Shown: positions 20,490-28,662, counted from the first letter of the stretch. The stretch: 30,294 bases of DNA from Candidatus Avelusimicrobium fimicolum (GCA_900541355.1 UQJU01000012.1:1-30294), one strand, 5' to 3'. The notes: generated by a model from the letters alone, not told the origin. Translations and numbers: made by a program.

Positions 20490-20948
20490 TTAAAATTCAA
20501 GGACCGGGTCCAAATTGGCCTTCTTGATATTGTCGTACGCGAAGCGGAACTGGTTGGTTCCGTCATCAAGCACAAAGTGGTCGTCTTCCGCCGAGGCGAT
20601 AGTGCCCGTAAAACTGCCGCGGCCTTCCAACGGAATTTTAAGCACAACTTTGGCCCGTTGGCCCACGAAGCGTTTAAAGTGTTCGGGCTTTTTCAGTACG
20701 CGCTGCACTCCGGGGGAGGATACCTCCAAAATATAAGCGCCGTCAATCAAGTTTTCCATTTCCAAAATGGAATCAATTTTGTCGGTCAGTTCGCCGCAGT
20801 CATCCAGCGTTACGCCGCCGGTTTTATCTACGAAAAACTGTAAAAGTTTCTTTCTTCCTTGGTTTTGGATAATTAAATCCACCAGTTCCACGTCTTGCTG
20901 GGCAAGTGCGCGGGCTACGGTTTCTTCAATGGTTTTGGGGTCTCTCAT
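20490..20948 (-). CDS. rimP: Ribosome maturation factor RimP
   Basis: Assists assembly of the 30S subunit before the central pseudoknot proteins bind. The 152-residue protein shows the family landmarks LARALAQQDVELVDLIIQNQGRK-type N-terminus, FVDKTGGVTLDDCGELTDKIDSILE, and ILEVSSPGVQRVLKKPEHFKRFVGQ, followed by the SH3-like C-terminal domain. AAGGAGT lies 6 bases before the ATG at 20948. It leads the rimP-nusA-infB operon behind a near-consensus promoter (21022-21050). Its leader begins with a 14-bp perfect hairpin, which may protect the mRNA or allow feedback by an RNA-binding product such as NusA. Confidence 0.93.
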   Translation of the reverse strand: MRDPKTIEETVARALAQQDVELVDLIIQNQGRKKLLQFFVDKTGGVTLDDCGELTDKIDSILEMENLIDGAYILEVSSPGVQRVLKKPEHFKRFVGQRAKVVLKIPLEGRGSFTGTIASAEDDHFVLDDGTNQFRFAYDNIKKANLDPVLEF

Positions 20949-20977
20949 ATTTACTCCTTTTGTAGAGCCTTATTATG

Positions 20978-21009
20978 GAAAGAGCGGCTTGTTGCCAAGC
21001 CGCTCTTTC
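20978..21009 (-). promoter_or_regulatory. 14-bp hairpin in the rimP operon leader
   Basis: GAAAGAGCGGCTTG (20978-20991) and CAAGCCGCTCTTTC (20996-21009) form a perfect stem with the loop TTGC. On the minus strand it lies within about 10 bases of the expected 5' end and about 30 bases before the rimP ATG. It lacks a T run after it, so it is not a clear terminator. Confidence 0.65.
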
Positions 21010-21021
21010 TAGAACACTCAT

Positions 21022-21050
21022 ATCATAACATATAGAGAGTAATGTGTCAA
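21022..21050 (-). promoter_or_regulatory. Promoter of the rimP-nusA-infB operon
   Basis: Minus strand TTGACA (21050-21045), exactly 17 bases, TATGAT (21027-21022). It gives a leader of about 65 bases. It lies back to back with the promoter of the GNAT gene. Confidence 0.78.
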
Positions 21051-21074
21051 ATATTTATCTTTCTTGCTAAAAAG

Positions 21075-21080
21075 TATAAT
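21075..21080 (+). promoter_or_regulatory. -10 box, leaderless, for the GNAT gene
   Basis: TATAAT at 21075-21080 is followed by 6 bases and ATG at 21087. No good -35 is seen at 17 bases. Confidence 0.55.
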
Positions 21081-21086
21081 AGTTAT

Positions 21087-21577
21087 ATGACAATTTCTTT
21101 TATGCAGATATCTCCGGCAAAAGCCGTATTGGCATTAGCCTTGGTGGAGCAGCGTGTATCGTGGTTGGAGACCAAGGGAATTGAACAATGGGAGCGCTCG
21201 CATTATTTATCCCGCTACAATTTGGCTTATTTTGAAAATGCCGCCCGTCTGGGCCGGTTGTGGGGGCTTTTTGAGGCTTCCCGGTTGGTGGCTTCGGCCG
21301 TTTTGCTGGATGAGGACCCGCGTTGGCAAGATTATGAAAAAACCCCCGCGTGGTATGTACATAACTTGGCCTCGGCGGTGGATAAACCGGGGGCCGGTGC
21401 TGAGTTTTTATACTGGGCTGAAATGAAGGCGCGGGAACTAAAAAAGCAATTTTTGCGCCTTGATTGTAGAACCGGAGCAAAAAAATTAATGCGTATTATG
21501 AAGAAAAGGGTTTTTTATATGCCGGTGAGTGTGAGGAACCCTTCTACAAAGGAACACTTCGGCAAAAGAAGTTATAA
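21087..21577 (+). CDS. GNAT acetyltransferase, -1 frameshift at A7 heptamer
   Basis: A member of the GCN5-related N-acetyltransferases, which move acetyl groups from acetyl-CoA to amines; substrate unknown. From the ATG at 21087 frame 0 gives the usual core: EASRLVASAVLLDEDPRW, AWYVHNLASAV, a diverged acetyl-CoA loop (DKPGAGAEFLYWAEMKAREL) and QFLRLDCRTG. After gcA AAA AAA (21477-21485) frame 0 turns into non-family sequence (LMRIMKKRVFYMPVSVRN) and runs through the terminator to 21629. In the -1 frame the expected ending appears: KINAYYEEKGFLYAGE, CEEPFYKGTLRQKKL, stop at 21575-21577. So either one A is missing (pseudogene or assembly error), or translation slips -1 on a canonical A AAA AAA site. 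An alternative ATG at 21042 would lie upstream of the -10 box. Leaderless start predicted. Confidence 0.75.
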
Positions 21578-21596
21578 AACTGATAAAAAGCATTTG

Positions 21597-21620
21597 CCCG
21601 GGTTTGGACCCGGGTTTTTT
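21597..21620 (+). terminator. Intrinsic terminator of the GNAT gene
   Basis: CCCGGGT (21597-21603), loop TTGG, ACCCGGG (21608-21614) and six T. It lies 20 bases after the -1-frame stop but inside the frame-0 reading, which supports the -1-frame end as the ancestral gene end. Confidence 0.85.
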
Positions 21621-21642
21621 ACAAACTAATCCATTTTTGCGG

Positions 21643-21671
21643 TTGCGCGGAAGAGGTGTGTTGTTTACAAT
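21643..21671 (+). promoter_or_regulatory. Promoter of the outer-membrane protein gene
   Basis: TTGCGC (21643-21648), a 17-base spacer and TACAAT (21666-21671). It gives a leader of about 45 bases that ends in AGGGGG before the ATG at 21722. Confidence 0.6.
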
Positions 21672-21721
21672 AAAAGAGTAGTAGCCGTAACAAAACAGAA
21701 GTATTTTTTATAGGGGGAAAA

Positions 21722-22594
21722 ATGAAGAAAACTGTATTAATTGCGGTCTTGGCGCTGGTGTTGGGTGTCTCGTCCGCTTCTGCCCAAGGGGGCAAAACTT
21801 CCGGGGCGGCTTACCAACATAAAGCCGGTGCCGCCGCCACGCAAAAAGCCAATGCAGCATCCTTAAAAAAGGGTGAGCCTCGTCTTAATGCAAGCACCAC
21901 CACTACGAACGTTTATAACGTGTCCGCCACTGACAAGCGCGGTACCACGGACTACGGCGTAATGGAGCAGACCGTTACCAATGCGCAAGGTTCCACCACT
22001 ACCAATGCGGTGTTGTATGATGAATATACACCCAGCAAAGCCGCGCGTGTGAACGAAAGGGATATGGAAGTGTCTGTGGCGGGTGGTGTTTCTTATACGT
22101 TTAATAAAGACGACCGCAAAGACCGCTACGCCAAAAACGGATTCGGCGCGAATATGAATATGCTGTGGAATATGACGCCCAACTTTGCAATGGGGCTGGA
22201 TTATATGATGCTCCACCCGGGCACCAAGAGCCACAACAAAGACGGCCAAGCCCGCAACTATAAGGACTTTTACTTACACTCTATTGCCTTGGGCGGGCGC
22301 TACACATTAAACGCGTGGGATAATTGGCGCGTTTACCTGCCAATGGGTTGGGGAATGATGCAAGCGCGTATGAAGACCACTACCGACGCGGGCGACCGTT
22401 CCAGTAAGGACAAATGGGGAACTGGTTTTTATGCGGGGTTAGGTTTGCAGTATGACATTTCTACCGACTTATTTGCCGGCTTGGAATACCGCTATACCTA
22501 TGCGTTTATCAGTGATAAACACCTGTCCGACTTTGGACGCAATAATGACTTGCAGTTCCACTCGCTCTTTTTGCGTCTTGGTATGCGGTTTTAA
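21722..22594 (+). CDS. Outer-membrane beta-barrel protein
   Basis: A 290-residue protein with a Sec signal peptide (MKKTVLIAVLALVLGVSSASA, cleavage after residue 21). A Ser/Thr/Asn-rich segment of about 85 residues follows, with STTTTNVYNVSATDKRGTTD and similar stretches. The last 170 residues have alternating hydrophobic strands typical of a small barrel: MEVSVAGGVSYTFNK, FGANMNMLWNMTPNFAMGLDYMML, FYLHSIALGGRYTLN, WRVYLPMGWGMMQARM, GTGFYAGLGLQYDIS, LFAGLEYRYTYAF, and a C-terminal strand LFLRLGMRF ending in Phe, the usual signal for the Bam complex. It probably has eight strands, like OmpW/OmpA-type barrels. AGGGGG stands 6 bases before the ATG. It has its own promoter and terminator. Function beyond the fold is unknown. 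Confidence 0.85.
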   Translation: MKKTVLIAVLALVLGVSSASAQGGKTSGAAYQHKAGAAATQKANAASLKKGEPRLNASTTTTNVYNVSATDKRGTTDYGVMEQTVTNAQGSTTTNAVLYDEYTPSKAARVNERDMEVSVAGGVSYTFNKDDRKDRYAKNGFGANMNMLWNMTPNFAMGLDYMMLHPGTKSHNKDGQARNYKDFYLHSIALGGRYTLNAWDNWRVYLPMGWGMMQARMKTTTDAGDRSSKDKWGTGFYAGLGLQYDISTDLFAGLEYRYTYAFISDKHLSDFGRNNDLQFHSLFLRLGMRF

Positions 22595-22633
22595 GAAAGC
22601 AGATTATTAAGGGTTAAACCCTTTTGTACCAAT

Positions 22634-22671
22634 AAAAATCCCCAGAGTTTAAAATTTCTCTGGGGATTTTT
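22634..22671. terminator. Bidirectional terminator
   Basis: AAAAATCCCCAGAG (22634-22647) and CTCTGGGGATTTTT (22658-22671) form a perfect 14-bp stem. It ends both the outer-membrane protein gene and the uppS-proS operon. Confidence 0.92.
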
Positions 22672-22678
22672 GAATTTT

Positions 22679-24400
22679 TTATTTACCTGTGGCGGCTAAT
22701 ATCTTTTCCACCGCTTCGGACAAATTCCAACGGACGGCTTCTTTATCAGTCCTCTTTTTATATTCGCATTGTCCGTCTTTCACTGTTCGGCTGCTGACCA
22801 CCAGGCGGTACGGCAGGCCGATTAAGTCCATATCTTTAAACTTAATCCCGGCGCGTTCGTCGCGGTCATCTAACAACACGTCTAACCCTTTGGCTTCCAG
22901 CGCGGCACAAATTTCGTCTGCGTGTTTTTTTACTTCGGGATTAGAGTGGTAATCAATGGCAACCAACGCAACATCAAACGGAGCCAAAGGCGCGGGCCAA
23001 ATGATACCGTTTTCGTCGTGGGATTGTTCAATGGCGGCGGCCACCACGCGGCCTACGCCAATGCCGTAGCAACCCATAATCATCGGTTGGGCCTTTTGGG
23101 TTTCATCCAAGAATGTAGCGTTCATCGCCTTGGAATATTTTGTGCCCAGTTTGAAAACGTGGCCTACTTCAATCCCGCGCGTAAATGTAAAGGGTTTGCC
23201 GCAATGGGGGCAGATATCACCCGCAGAAGCAATTTTTAGATCGCAATATTCATCTACTTTAATATCGCGTAACGGTGTAACGTTTTTTGTATGGACGTCC
23301 TTTTCGTTCCCGCCGGACACGCCGTTAATCACCCCTTTTACATAGTTGTCGGCATAAATGGGCAGTTCGGGATGTTTCTCTTTTAAGCCTTGTGCCCCTG
23401 CAAAGCCCACAAAGGAACCCGTAATCTTGGTATAGGTTTCTTCATCTGCTTTTACAAGTTCGGTGCATTTTAAAAACGCACGGAATTTGGGTTCGTTCAG
23501 TTCGTGGTCGCCGCGCATCAAGGCCACCACAGGCTTGCCGTCGGCCATAAACAAAAGGAGTTTAATGAGTTTAGAGGTCGGCACTTTGAGCATATCTGCC
23601 ACGTCCTCAATCGTGTAAGCCTTGGGCGTATCCACCTTTTCCATAGGCAGCAGTTCATCTTCGTTTAACGGAGGGAACTCCGGGCATTTGACGGCGGCCT
23701 TTTCCGTATTGGCTGCATAACCGCAATCGGAATCTGCGATAGCATCCTCGCCGTTGTCGGCCAAAACCATAAACTCGTGGGAGAAATTGCCGCCAATAGC
23801 ACCGGTGTCGGCTTCTACGGCTTTAAATTTGAAACCGCAGCGCGTAAAAATGCGTTGATAGGCATCATACATCTGCTGATACCAATCGTCGGCCTGCGCG
23901 TCGGTAGCGGCAAAGGAATAGGCATCTTTCATATAAAATTCGCGGGAGCGCATTACGCCAAAGCGGGGGCGGATTTCGTCGCGGAATTTAGTGCCGAACT
24001 GGTACAGACAGACCGGGAGTTGTTTGTAAGAGGATAAATCTTTACGGACGAGGTCTGTTACTTCTTCTTCGGCGGTGGGGGAAACGCAGAACCCTGCGCC
24101 CTTGCGGTCTTCCAGTTTTAAGAGTTGGTCTCCAAAGTGTTCCCAACGGCCGCTTTCTTCCCAAAGTTCTTTGGGTTGGATAATCGGCATCCAAATTTCG
24201 TTGGCGCCCGCCCGGTTCATTTCTTCGCGAATAATTTGTTCCACCTTTTTAAGCACTTTAAAGCCAAGCGGCAACCACTCGTACAGGCCGCTGCCCAGTT
24301 TGCGCACAAGCCCGGCGCGAATCATTAATTTGGCGGACAGATTATCCGCATCTTTGGGGGCTTCTTTTAAAGTAGGAATATAATAGTTTGATAATTTCAT
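22679..24400 (-). CDS. proS: Prolyl-tRNA synthetase (bacterial type)
   Basis: Charges tRNA-Pro with proline. It is a class II synthetase of 573 residues, the bacterial length. It has SAKLMIRAGLVRKLGSGLYEWLPLG at the N-terminus, the motif 2 region FRDEIRPRFGVMRSREFYMKDAYSF, and motif 3 GCYGIGVGRVVAAAIEQ. The C-terminal anticodon-binding domain ends in LIGLPYRLVVSSRTVKDGQCEYKKR. Between motifs 2 and 3, about residues 230-385, lies the INS editing domain that clears mischarged alanine (AYTIEDVADMLKVPTSKLIKLLLF, VALMRGDHELNEPKF). AGGAC precedes the ATG at 24400 at a good distance. It is the last gene of the uppS-proS cluster, 30 bases after ispG. The order rseP-ispG-proS is often conserved in bacteria. 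Confidence 0.96.
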   Translation of the reverse strand: MKLSNYYIPTLKEAPKDADNLSAKLMIRAGLVRKLGSGLYEWLPLGFKVLKKVEQIIREEMNRAGANEIWMPIIQPKELWEESGRWEHFGDQLLKLEDRKGAGFCVSPTAEEEVTDLVRKDLSSYKQLPVCLYQFGTKFRDEIRPRFGVMRSREFYMKDAYSFAATDAQADDWYQQMYDAYQRIFTRCGFKFKAVEADTGAIGGNFSHEFMVLADNGEDAIADSDCGYAANTEKAAVKCPEFPPLNEDELLPMEKVDTPKAYTIEDVADMLKVPTSKLIKLLLFMADGKPVVALMRGDHELNEPKFRAFLKCTELVKADEETYTKITGSFVGFAGAQGLKEKHPELPIYADNYVKGVINGVSGGNEKDVHTKNVTPLRDIKVDEYCDLKIASAGDICPHCGKPFTFTRGIEVGHVFKLGTKYSKAMNATFLDETQKAQPMIMGCYGIGVGRVVAAAIEQSHDENGIIWPAPLAPFDVALVAIDYHSNPEVKKHADEICAALEAKGLDVLLDDRDERAGIKFKDMDLIGLPYRLVVSSRTVKDGQCEYKKRTDKEAVRWNLSEAVEKILAATGK

Positions 24401-24430
24401 TTTATGTCCTTTTTATGGTTTCTTATAAAT

Positions 24431-25513
24431 TTATTTCTTCCAGGTGTTGATTTTGTCAATTAAAAAATCAACCCATTTTTCTTGCGGGAGTTTGAACATC
24501 GTTTGACCGTGTTCAAAATATAACCCTTCGCCTTTGCCGCCCGCAATGCCGAAATCGGCATCACGCGCTTCGCCGGGGCCGTTTACAATGCAGCCCATTA
24601 CGGCAATTTTCAGCCCGGTGGCCTTTTTTAACAGGTCTTTGTCGGCATAAATTTTATCTTCCAAGGCGTGTACCGTTCCCGTTACATCTACTTGCGTGCG
24701 TCCGCAGGTGGGGCAGGAAATCAGGTTCGGGCCGTATTGACGCAGGCCGAGCGCCTTTAAAATTTCGTAAGCCGTGCGTACCTGCATACGCGGATCCTCG
24801 GTTAAGGAAACGCGTATTGTCGCACCGATACCCTTTTGCAAAAGAGTGCCCAAGGCTACTGCACTTTTAACAGTGCCGCTTAAAAAACTGCCCGCTTCCG
24901 TAAGCCCGATGTGCAGGGGAATATCGCTTTGTTTTGCAAAAAGTTCGTTGGCCAGTACCGTCCGTTTGAAATTGTCGGACTTTAACGAAACGACCACATT
25001 TTTAAAGTTTAACTGTTCCAAAATGTTGGCTTGTTCCAGGGCTTCGTTGACCATTACTTCGGCCCATTTTTCGTCGGTCAGGTCCATTTTGCCCTGAACG
25101 GTTTTTAAATATTTTACGCTCCCCGCATTTACCCCAATGCGCATAGCCACGCCGTGGTCCAAGGCGGCTTTTACCACCTCTTTGGTGTTTTCCACCGCCC
25201 CGATATTTCCGGGGTTGATGCGCACTTTATCTATGCCTTGTTTGATGGCTTCCAAGGCCAATTTATAATCAAAGTGAATATCCGCCACTAGGGGGGAGTG
25301 AATACGTTTTTTGATTTCGCCGATGGCTTGCGCCGCCTGCATATCGGGCACAGCCACACGGTTGATTTCACATCCGGCATCTTCCAATGCACAGATTTGC
25401 GCCGCTGTTTTGGCGGCGTCGCGCGTGTCTGTGTTGCACATACTTTGTACACGCACAGGGTGGCCGGTTCCCAAAATATACGGGCCGACTTTTACTTCTC
25501 TACTTTTGTACAT
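24431..25513 (-). CDS. ispG: 4-hydroxy-3-methylbut-2-enyl diphosphate synthase
   Basis: Converts MEcPP to HMBPP, the penultimate step of the MEP isoprenoid pathway, using a 4Fe-4S cluster. The 360-residue protein has a TIM-barrel part with VRVQSMCNTDTRDAAKT, CEINRVAVPD, VADIHFDYKLALEA, KVRINPGNIG and RIGVNAGS. The cluster part has LISCPTCGRTQVD and MGCIVNGPGEARDADFGIAGG, which provide the three cysteines. I chose the ATG at 25513: GGAGG lies just upstream, and the residues before it are Pro/Arg-rich translation of the rseP 3' end in another frame. It overlaps rseP by 14 bases. Together with dxr in the same operon it points to isoprenoid supply for UppS. Confidence 0.96.
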   Translation of the reverse strand: MYKSREVKVGPYILGTGHPVRVQSMCNTDTRDAAKTAAQICALEDAGCEINRVAVPDMQAAQAIGEIKKRIHSPLVADIHFDYKLALEAIKQGIDKVRINPGNIGAVENTKEVVKAALDHGVAMRIGVNAGSVKYLKTVQGKMDLTDEKWAEVMVNEALEQANILEQLNFKNVVVSLKSDNFKRTVLANELFAKQSDIPLHIGLTEAGSFLSGTVKSAVALGTLLQKGIGATIRVSLTEDPRMQVRTAYEILKALGLRQYGPNLISCPTCGRTQVDVTGTVHALEDKIYADKDLLKKATGLKIAVMGCIVNGPGEARDADFGIAGGKGEGLYFEHGQTMFKLPQEKWVDFLIDKINTWKK

Positions 25514-26621
25514 TTTCCGCCTCCGCGGGTGCTTGTTCGGGCGCGGCCTGTGCCGCCGCAGCGGCTTTGGGCTTAAAGAAGATACGTTTCGCGTCCGAAT
25601 AGGTGGCATAAACCACGAGTAAAATTAAAAGATACATACCAATATTTACCGCGATATTAAGCGTTTTTTCGGTCGGTAACTTTTTGGTAAGCCCTTCCCA
25701 TAAATAGACAAGGGCATATCCGCCGTCCAGTATCGGAATAGGAAATAAATTAAACATCCCCACCGCTACGGACAGCATAGCAATTAAAAACACAAAATCT
25801 AATAAACTGCGGTGTACCGCTTGGTGAATAATATTTACAATACCTACCGGGCCGGCCAGTTCCGGGGCTTTCTTTTTAACGAAACTTTGCGTTAAGGAGG
25901 TAAGCGAAAACTTGGTCCAGTAGTAGCATTGGTAAAACCCAAGCCCGGCGGCTTTCCACCAAGGAACGGGTTGATATATTACCTCTACCGTTACACCCAG
26001 TACGGTGGGGGCATCTTTTTTAAAGGAGTCCGCCTTGGCGGTAGCGGTTAAAGTTTTATCCCCGCGTTCGTAAGTAAGCGTTAAATCGCCTTGGCGCTTG
26101 CCGATTTCTTCTACAACTTGCAGCCAGTTTGCTGTTTGAACACCGTTTACGGACAAAATTTTATCACCTGCTTTTAGGTCCAGTTCGGCGGCCGGATATC
26201 CCTCAGCCACCGCCCCGATAACAGCGGGCATCTTGGCGCCGTCTGTTTCCGGCATCCCTTTAATGTAAATCAGTGCGCCGAAGATAAGCGCGGCCAGCAG
26301 ATAGTTAAATAACGCACCGTTTACCACCATAAAAAATTTGGCATACCATTTTTTAGCCGCAAATTCATACGGTTTGGGCGGTTCGGGAGCATCCTGGGGG
26401 TGGAACATTTGTCCGGCCGGTTCTACAAATCCGCCAAAAGGGATAGCCCGCACCTGGTAGTCTGTATCGCCCACTTTTTTGTGCCAAAGAATTTTGCCGA
26501 AACCAAAGGCAAATTCTTTTACACGGATTCCCGTCAGGCGGCAAGCCAGGTAATGCCCGAATTCGTGAACAATGACAATCGGGCTTAAAGCAACAATAAC
26601 AGCAATAATGGATAGTAGCAT
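25500..26621 (-). CDS. rseP: Site-2 intramembrane metalloprotease RseP
   Basis: A zinc protease of family M50 that cuts transmembrane segments, for example of anti-sigma factors in envelope stress or remnant signal peptides. The 373-residue protein has the zinc motif HEFGH at residues 19-23 in the first membrane helix. A single PDZ domain covers about residues 125-205 (AVIGAVAEGYPAAELDLKAGDKILSVNG). The third zinc ligand lies in NLFPIPILDGGYAL near residue 300. Further helices and a low-complexity Ala/Pro/Glu tail (KAAAAAQAAPEQAPAEAE) follow. E. coli RseP has two PDZ domains; one is usual in shorter family members. GGAG precedes the ATG at 26621, 8 bases after dxr. No rseA or rpoE is visible in the window. 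Confidence 0.95.
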   Translation of the reverse strand: MLLSIIAVIVALSPIVIVHEFGHYLACRLTGIRVKEFAFGFGKILWHKKVGDTDYQVRAIPFGGFVEPAGQMFHPQDAPEPPKPYEFAAKKWYAKFFMVVNGALFNYLLAALIFGALIYIKGMPETDGAKMPAVIGAVAEGYPAAELDLKAGDKILSVNGVQTANWLQVVEEIGKRQGDLTLTYERGDKTLTATAKADSFKKDAPTVLGVTVEVIYQPVPWWKAAGLGFYQCYYWTKFSLTSLTQSFVKKKAPELAGPVGIVNIIHQAVHRSLLDFVFLIAMLSVAVGMFNLFPIPILDGGYALVYLWEGLTKKLPTEKTLNIAVNIGMYLLILLVVYATYSDAKRIFFKPKAAAAAQAAPEQAPAEAENVQK

Positions 26622-26629
26622 TTATTCTC

Positions 26630-27829
26630 CTAAATAGAAGCCTTTTTATAGGTTTTATCTGCCAGACAAGCCTGCGCGGCTTCACGCGCCCAGGCATCAG
26701 CATCTAATGCCTGGTTGAGAGTTGCATCCCCGCTAGTATGGGGGGCCTCTTTAAGCACCGTGTAAATCAGTTTGGAAATATCCGTAAACTTGATTTGTTC
26801 TTTCAAAAAGGCATCTACGGCCACTTCGTCTGCCGCGCTTAACACAGCGGGCATAATACCACCTTGGCGGTAGGCCGATAAAGCCAAAGCCAGGCAAGGG
26901 AAGCGCTCAAAATCAGGCTCAAAAAATTCCAATTTAGCGGCTTCAAATAAATTTAATTTTTTTACCGGCCCAGGGGCTCGGTGCGGGTAGGTAATGGCAT
27001 ACTGAATCGGTACGCGCATATCCGGCTCGCCCATTTGGGCCAAAATGGCCCCGTCGTTAAACTCCACCGCCGAGTGTACGATAGATTGCGGATGAATTAC
27101 AATTTGCACTTTTTCCTCGGGCAAATTAAAAAGGTTCATAATTTCAATAGATTCAAACCCCTTATTCATTAGTGTAGCGGAATCTATGGTAATTTTTTTA
27201 CCCATATGCCAACGCGGATGGTTTAAGGCTTCGGCTGGTGTAACAGTGGACAAGGCCGCCTTGCGTTTGGCAAACGGACCGCCGGAAGCCGTTAAAAAGA
27301 CGCGGGAAATATCCTGCGTGTGGCGGTGGTATGAATGCTCATCGGTTAGCCCCGCCAAGCATTGAAAAATGGCGGAAGGTTCGCTGTCCACCGGCAAAAT
27401 AGCGGCTTCCCAGCGTTCGCACTCTTTCATTAACGTTTTGCCGGCCATTACCATTGGTTCTTTGTTTGCGAGAGCCACCGTTTTTCCGGCTTTAATCGCA
27501 CTTACCAAGGGTTGAAATCCCACGGCACCGACCACGCCGTTAATCACCAAATCGGCAGACGGCAAGGAGGCCATAAACATTAAACTTTCTATTTCGGGCG
27601 GCAAAAGGCGTGTGGCGGCGGGGACCTGGTCTTTAATTTTTTCGTAACTGGCCGGGTTTAACACCGCTGCAAAGCGCGGCTTAAAAGTGTGCAACTGCTT
27701 TAAAAATAAATCGGTATTGTTATTAGCCGATAATGCTATTACGCGGTACTCTTTCCCTAACCGTGCAATTACGTCTAAGGAAGAAGTGCCGATAGAACCG
27801 GTGGAGCCTAAAATTACGATGTTCTTCAT
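26630..27829 (-). CDS. dxr: 1-deoxy-D-xylulose 5-phosphate reductoisomerase
   Basis: Rearranges and reduces DXP to MEP with NADPH, the first committed step of the MEP pathway. The 399-residue protein has the nucleotide-binding start IVILGSTGSIGTSSLDV, then ALANKEPMVMAG, ILPVDSEPSAIFQCL with the metal-binding Asp and Glu, the flexible-loop region LTASGGPFAKRKAAL, HPRWHMGKKITIDSATLMNKGFE with catalytic-site residues, and IVIHPQSIVHSAVEFNDGAILAQMGEPDMRVPIQYA. It is a complete, canonical enzyme. Its ATG overlaps the cdsA stop as ATGA and has no Shine-Dalgarno, so its translation is coupled to cdsA. Confidence 0.97.
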   Translation of the reverse strand: MKNIVILGSTGSIGTSSLDVIARLGKEYRVIALSANNNTDLFLKQLHTFKPRFAAVLNPASYEKIKDQVPAATRLLPPEIESLMFMASLPSADLVINGVVGAVGFQPLVSAIKAGKTVALANKEPMVMAGKTLMKECERWEAAILPVDSEPSAIFQCLAGLTDEHSYHRHTQDISRVFLTASGGPFAKRKAALSTVTPAEALNHPRWHMGKKITIDSATLMNKGFESIEIMNLFNLPEEKVQIVIHPQSIVHSAVEFNDGAILAQMGEPDMRVPIQYAITYPHRAPGPVKKLNLFEAAKLEFFEPDFERFPCLALALSAYRQGGIMPAVLSAADEVAVDAFLKEQIKFTDISKLIYTVLKEAPHTSGDATLNQALDADAWAREAAQACLADKTYKKASI

Positions 27830-28647
27830 AGTTTAATTGTGTAAAGAACCACATAATAAAAGAGCGGCGCGAGCAGCAAATAAGAGTCAAACCGGTCCAA
27901 AAATCCGCCGTGTCCGGGGAGTAAATTAGAGGAATCTTTTACACCTGTGGAGCGCTTTATTACCGATTCGGCTAAATCGGATACCTGGCCTACTATGGCA
28001 ATCAACAAGCCCAAAATAACGGCAGTTTTAACCGAAAGAGTGTTGGATAAAAACAAGTGCGCCATAAGCACCGCTGCACCGACGGCAAGCAGCGTGCCGC
28101 CGACAGCGCCTTCCCACGTTTTCTTGGGGCTGACTTCCACATTTAATTTGTGGCGGCCCAGAAAGCGGCCGCAGAAATACGCGCCTGTATCGCTTACCCA
28201 CACGGTAATAATCATAAAAAGTGTTAAATATTCGCCGTACTGCGGGATATCGCGCAAGTTGATAAGGTGCGCCAAGGCCCACGGCATAAAAAATACACCT
28301 GTAAAGGTGTTGCATACACGGTCCCACGAGCGTTTGGGGGTTAATACTTCAAATAAAAGCACGCCGAAGGTTACTACACTGATTGCAAAAGGGTACAAGT
28401 TATCCGGCAGTTCGGAAACGCTGGGCATACGGCCGACAATCGCCACGGCAGCCATTAACAGGCCGAAAAGCACCAAGGCCGGCATATGGACGGGCTTTTT
28501 CCCGGCGGTAAGAACAAGGCCGTATTCATACAAACAAAACAGAATTACACAGCCGACAAAGGCCATATAAATCGCGCCGCCAAAGTGGATAGCGGCCAAA
28601 ACAACAGGGACCCCAATCAGGGCAGTAATGATTCTCGGTAATAGCAT
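27826..28647 (-). CDS. cdsA: Phosphatidate cytidylyltransferase
   Basis: Makes CDP-diacylglycerol from phosphatidic acid and CTP at the inner membrane; it is the branch point to all phospholipids. The 273-residue protein has about seven or eight membrane helices and the C-terminal family signature SVIKRSTGVKDSSNLLPGHG, followed by GFLDRFDSYLLLAPLFYY. Further landmarks are WVSDTGAYFCGRFLGRHKL, SPKKTWEGAVGG and GQVSDLAES. TGG-TAAAAT ends 6 bases before the ATG at 28647, with no Shine-Dalgarno, so cdsA appears to start its own leaderless transcript inside the cluster even though it also follows alkD by 52 bases. Confidence 0.96.
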   Translation of the reverse strand: MLLPRIITALIGVPVVLAAIHFGGAIYMAFVGCVILFCLYEYGLVLTAGKKPVHMPALVLFGLLMAAVAIVGRMPSVSELPDNLYPFAISVVTFGVLLFEVLTPKRSWDRVCNTFTGVFFMPWALAHLINLRDIPQYGEYLTLFMIITVWVSDTGAYFCGRFLGRHKLNVEVSPKKTWEGAVGGTLLAVGAAVLMAHLFLSNTLSVKTAVILGLLIAIVGQVSDLAESVIKRSTGVKDSSNLLPGHGGFLDRFDSYLLLAPLFYYVVLYTIKL

Positions 28648-28653
28648 ATCTTT

Positions 28654-28662
28654 ATTTTACCA
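28654..28662 (-). promoter_or_regulatory. Extended -10 promoter, leaderless, for cdsA
   Basis: Minus strand TGG-TAAAAT (28662-28654), 6 bases, then ATG at 28647. It is an internal promoter of the uppS-proS cluster. Confidence 0.62.

Noticed and set aside
21462..21500. Shine-Dalgarno-like stimulator of frameshifting (GGAG at 21474-21477)
   Set aside because: It lies only 1-2 bases before the slippery heptamer; -1 stimulators of this type act from about 10 bases upstream, so it does not support programmed shifting.
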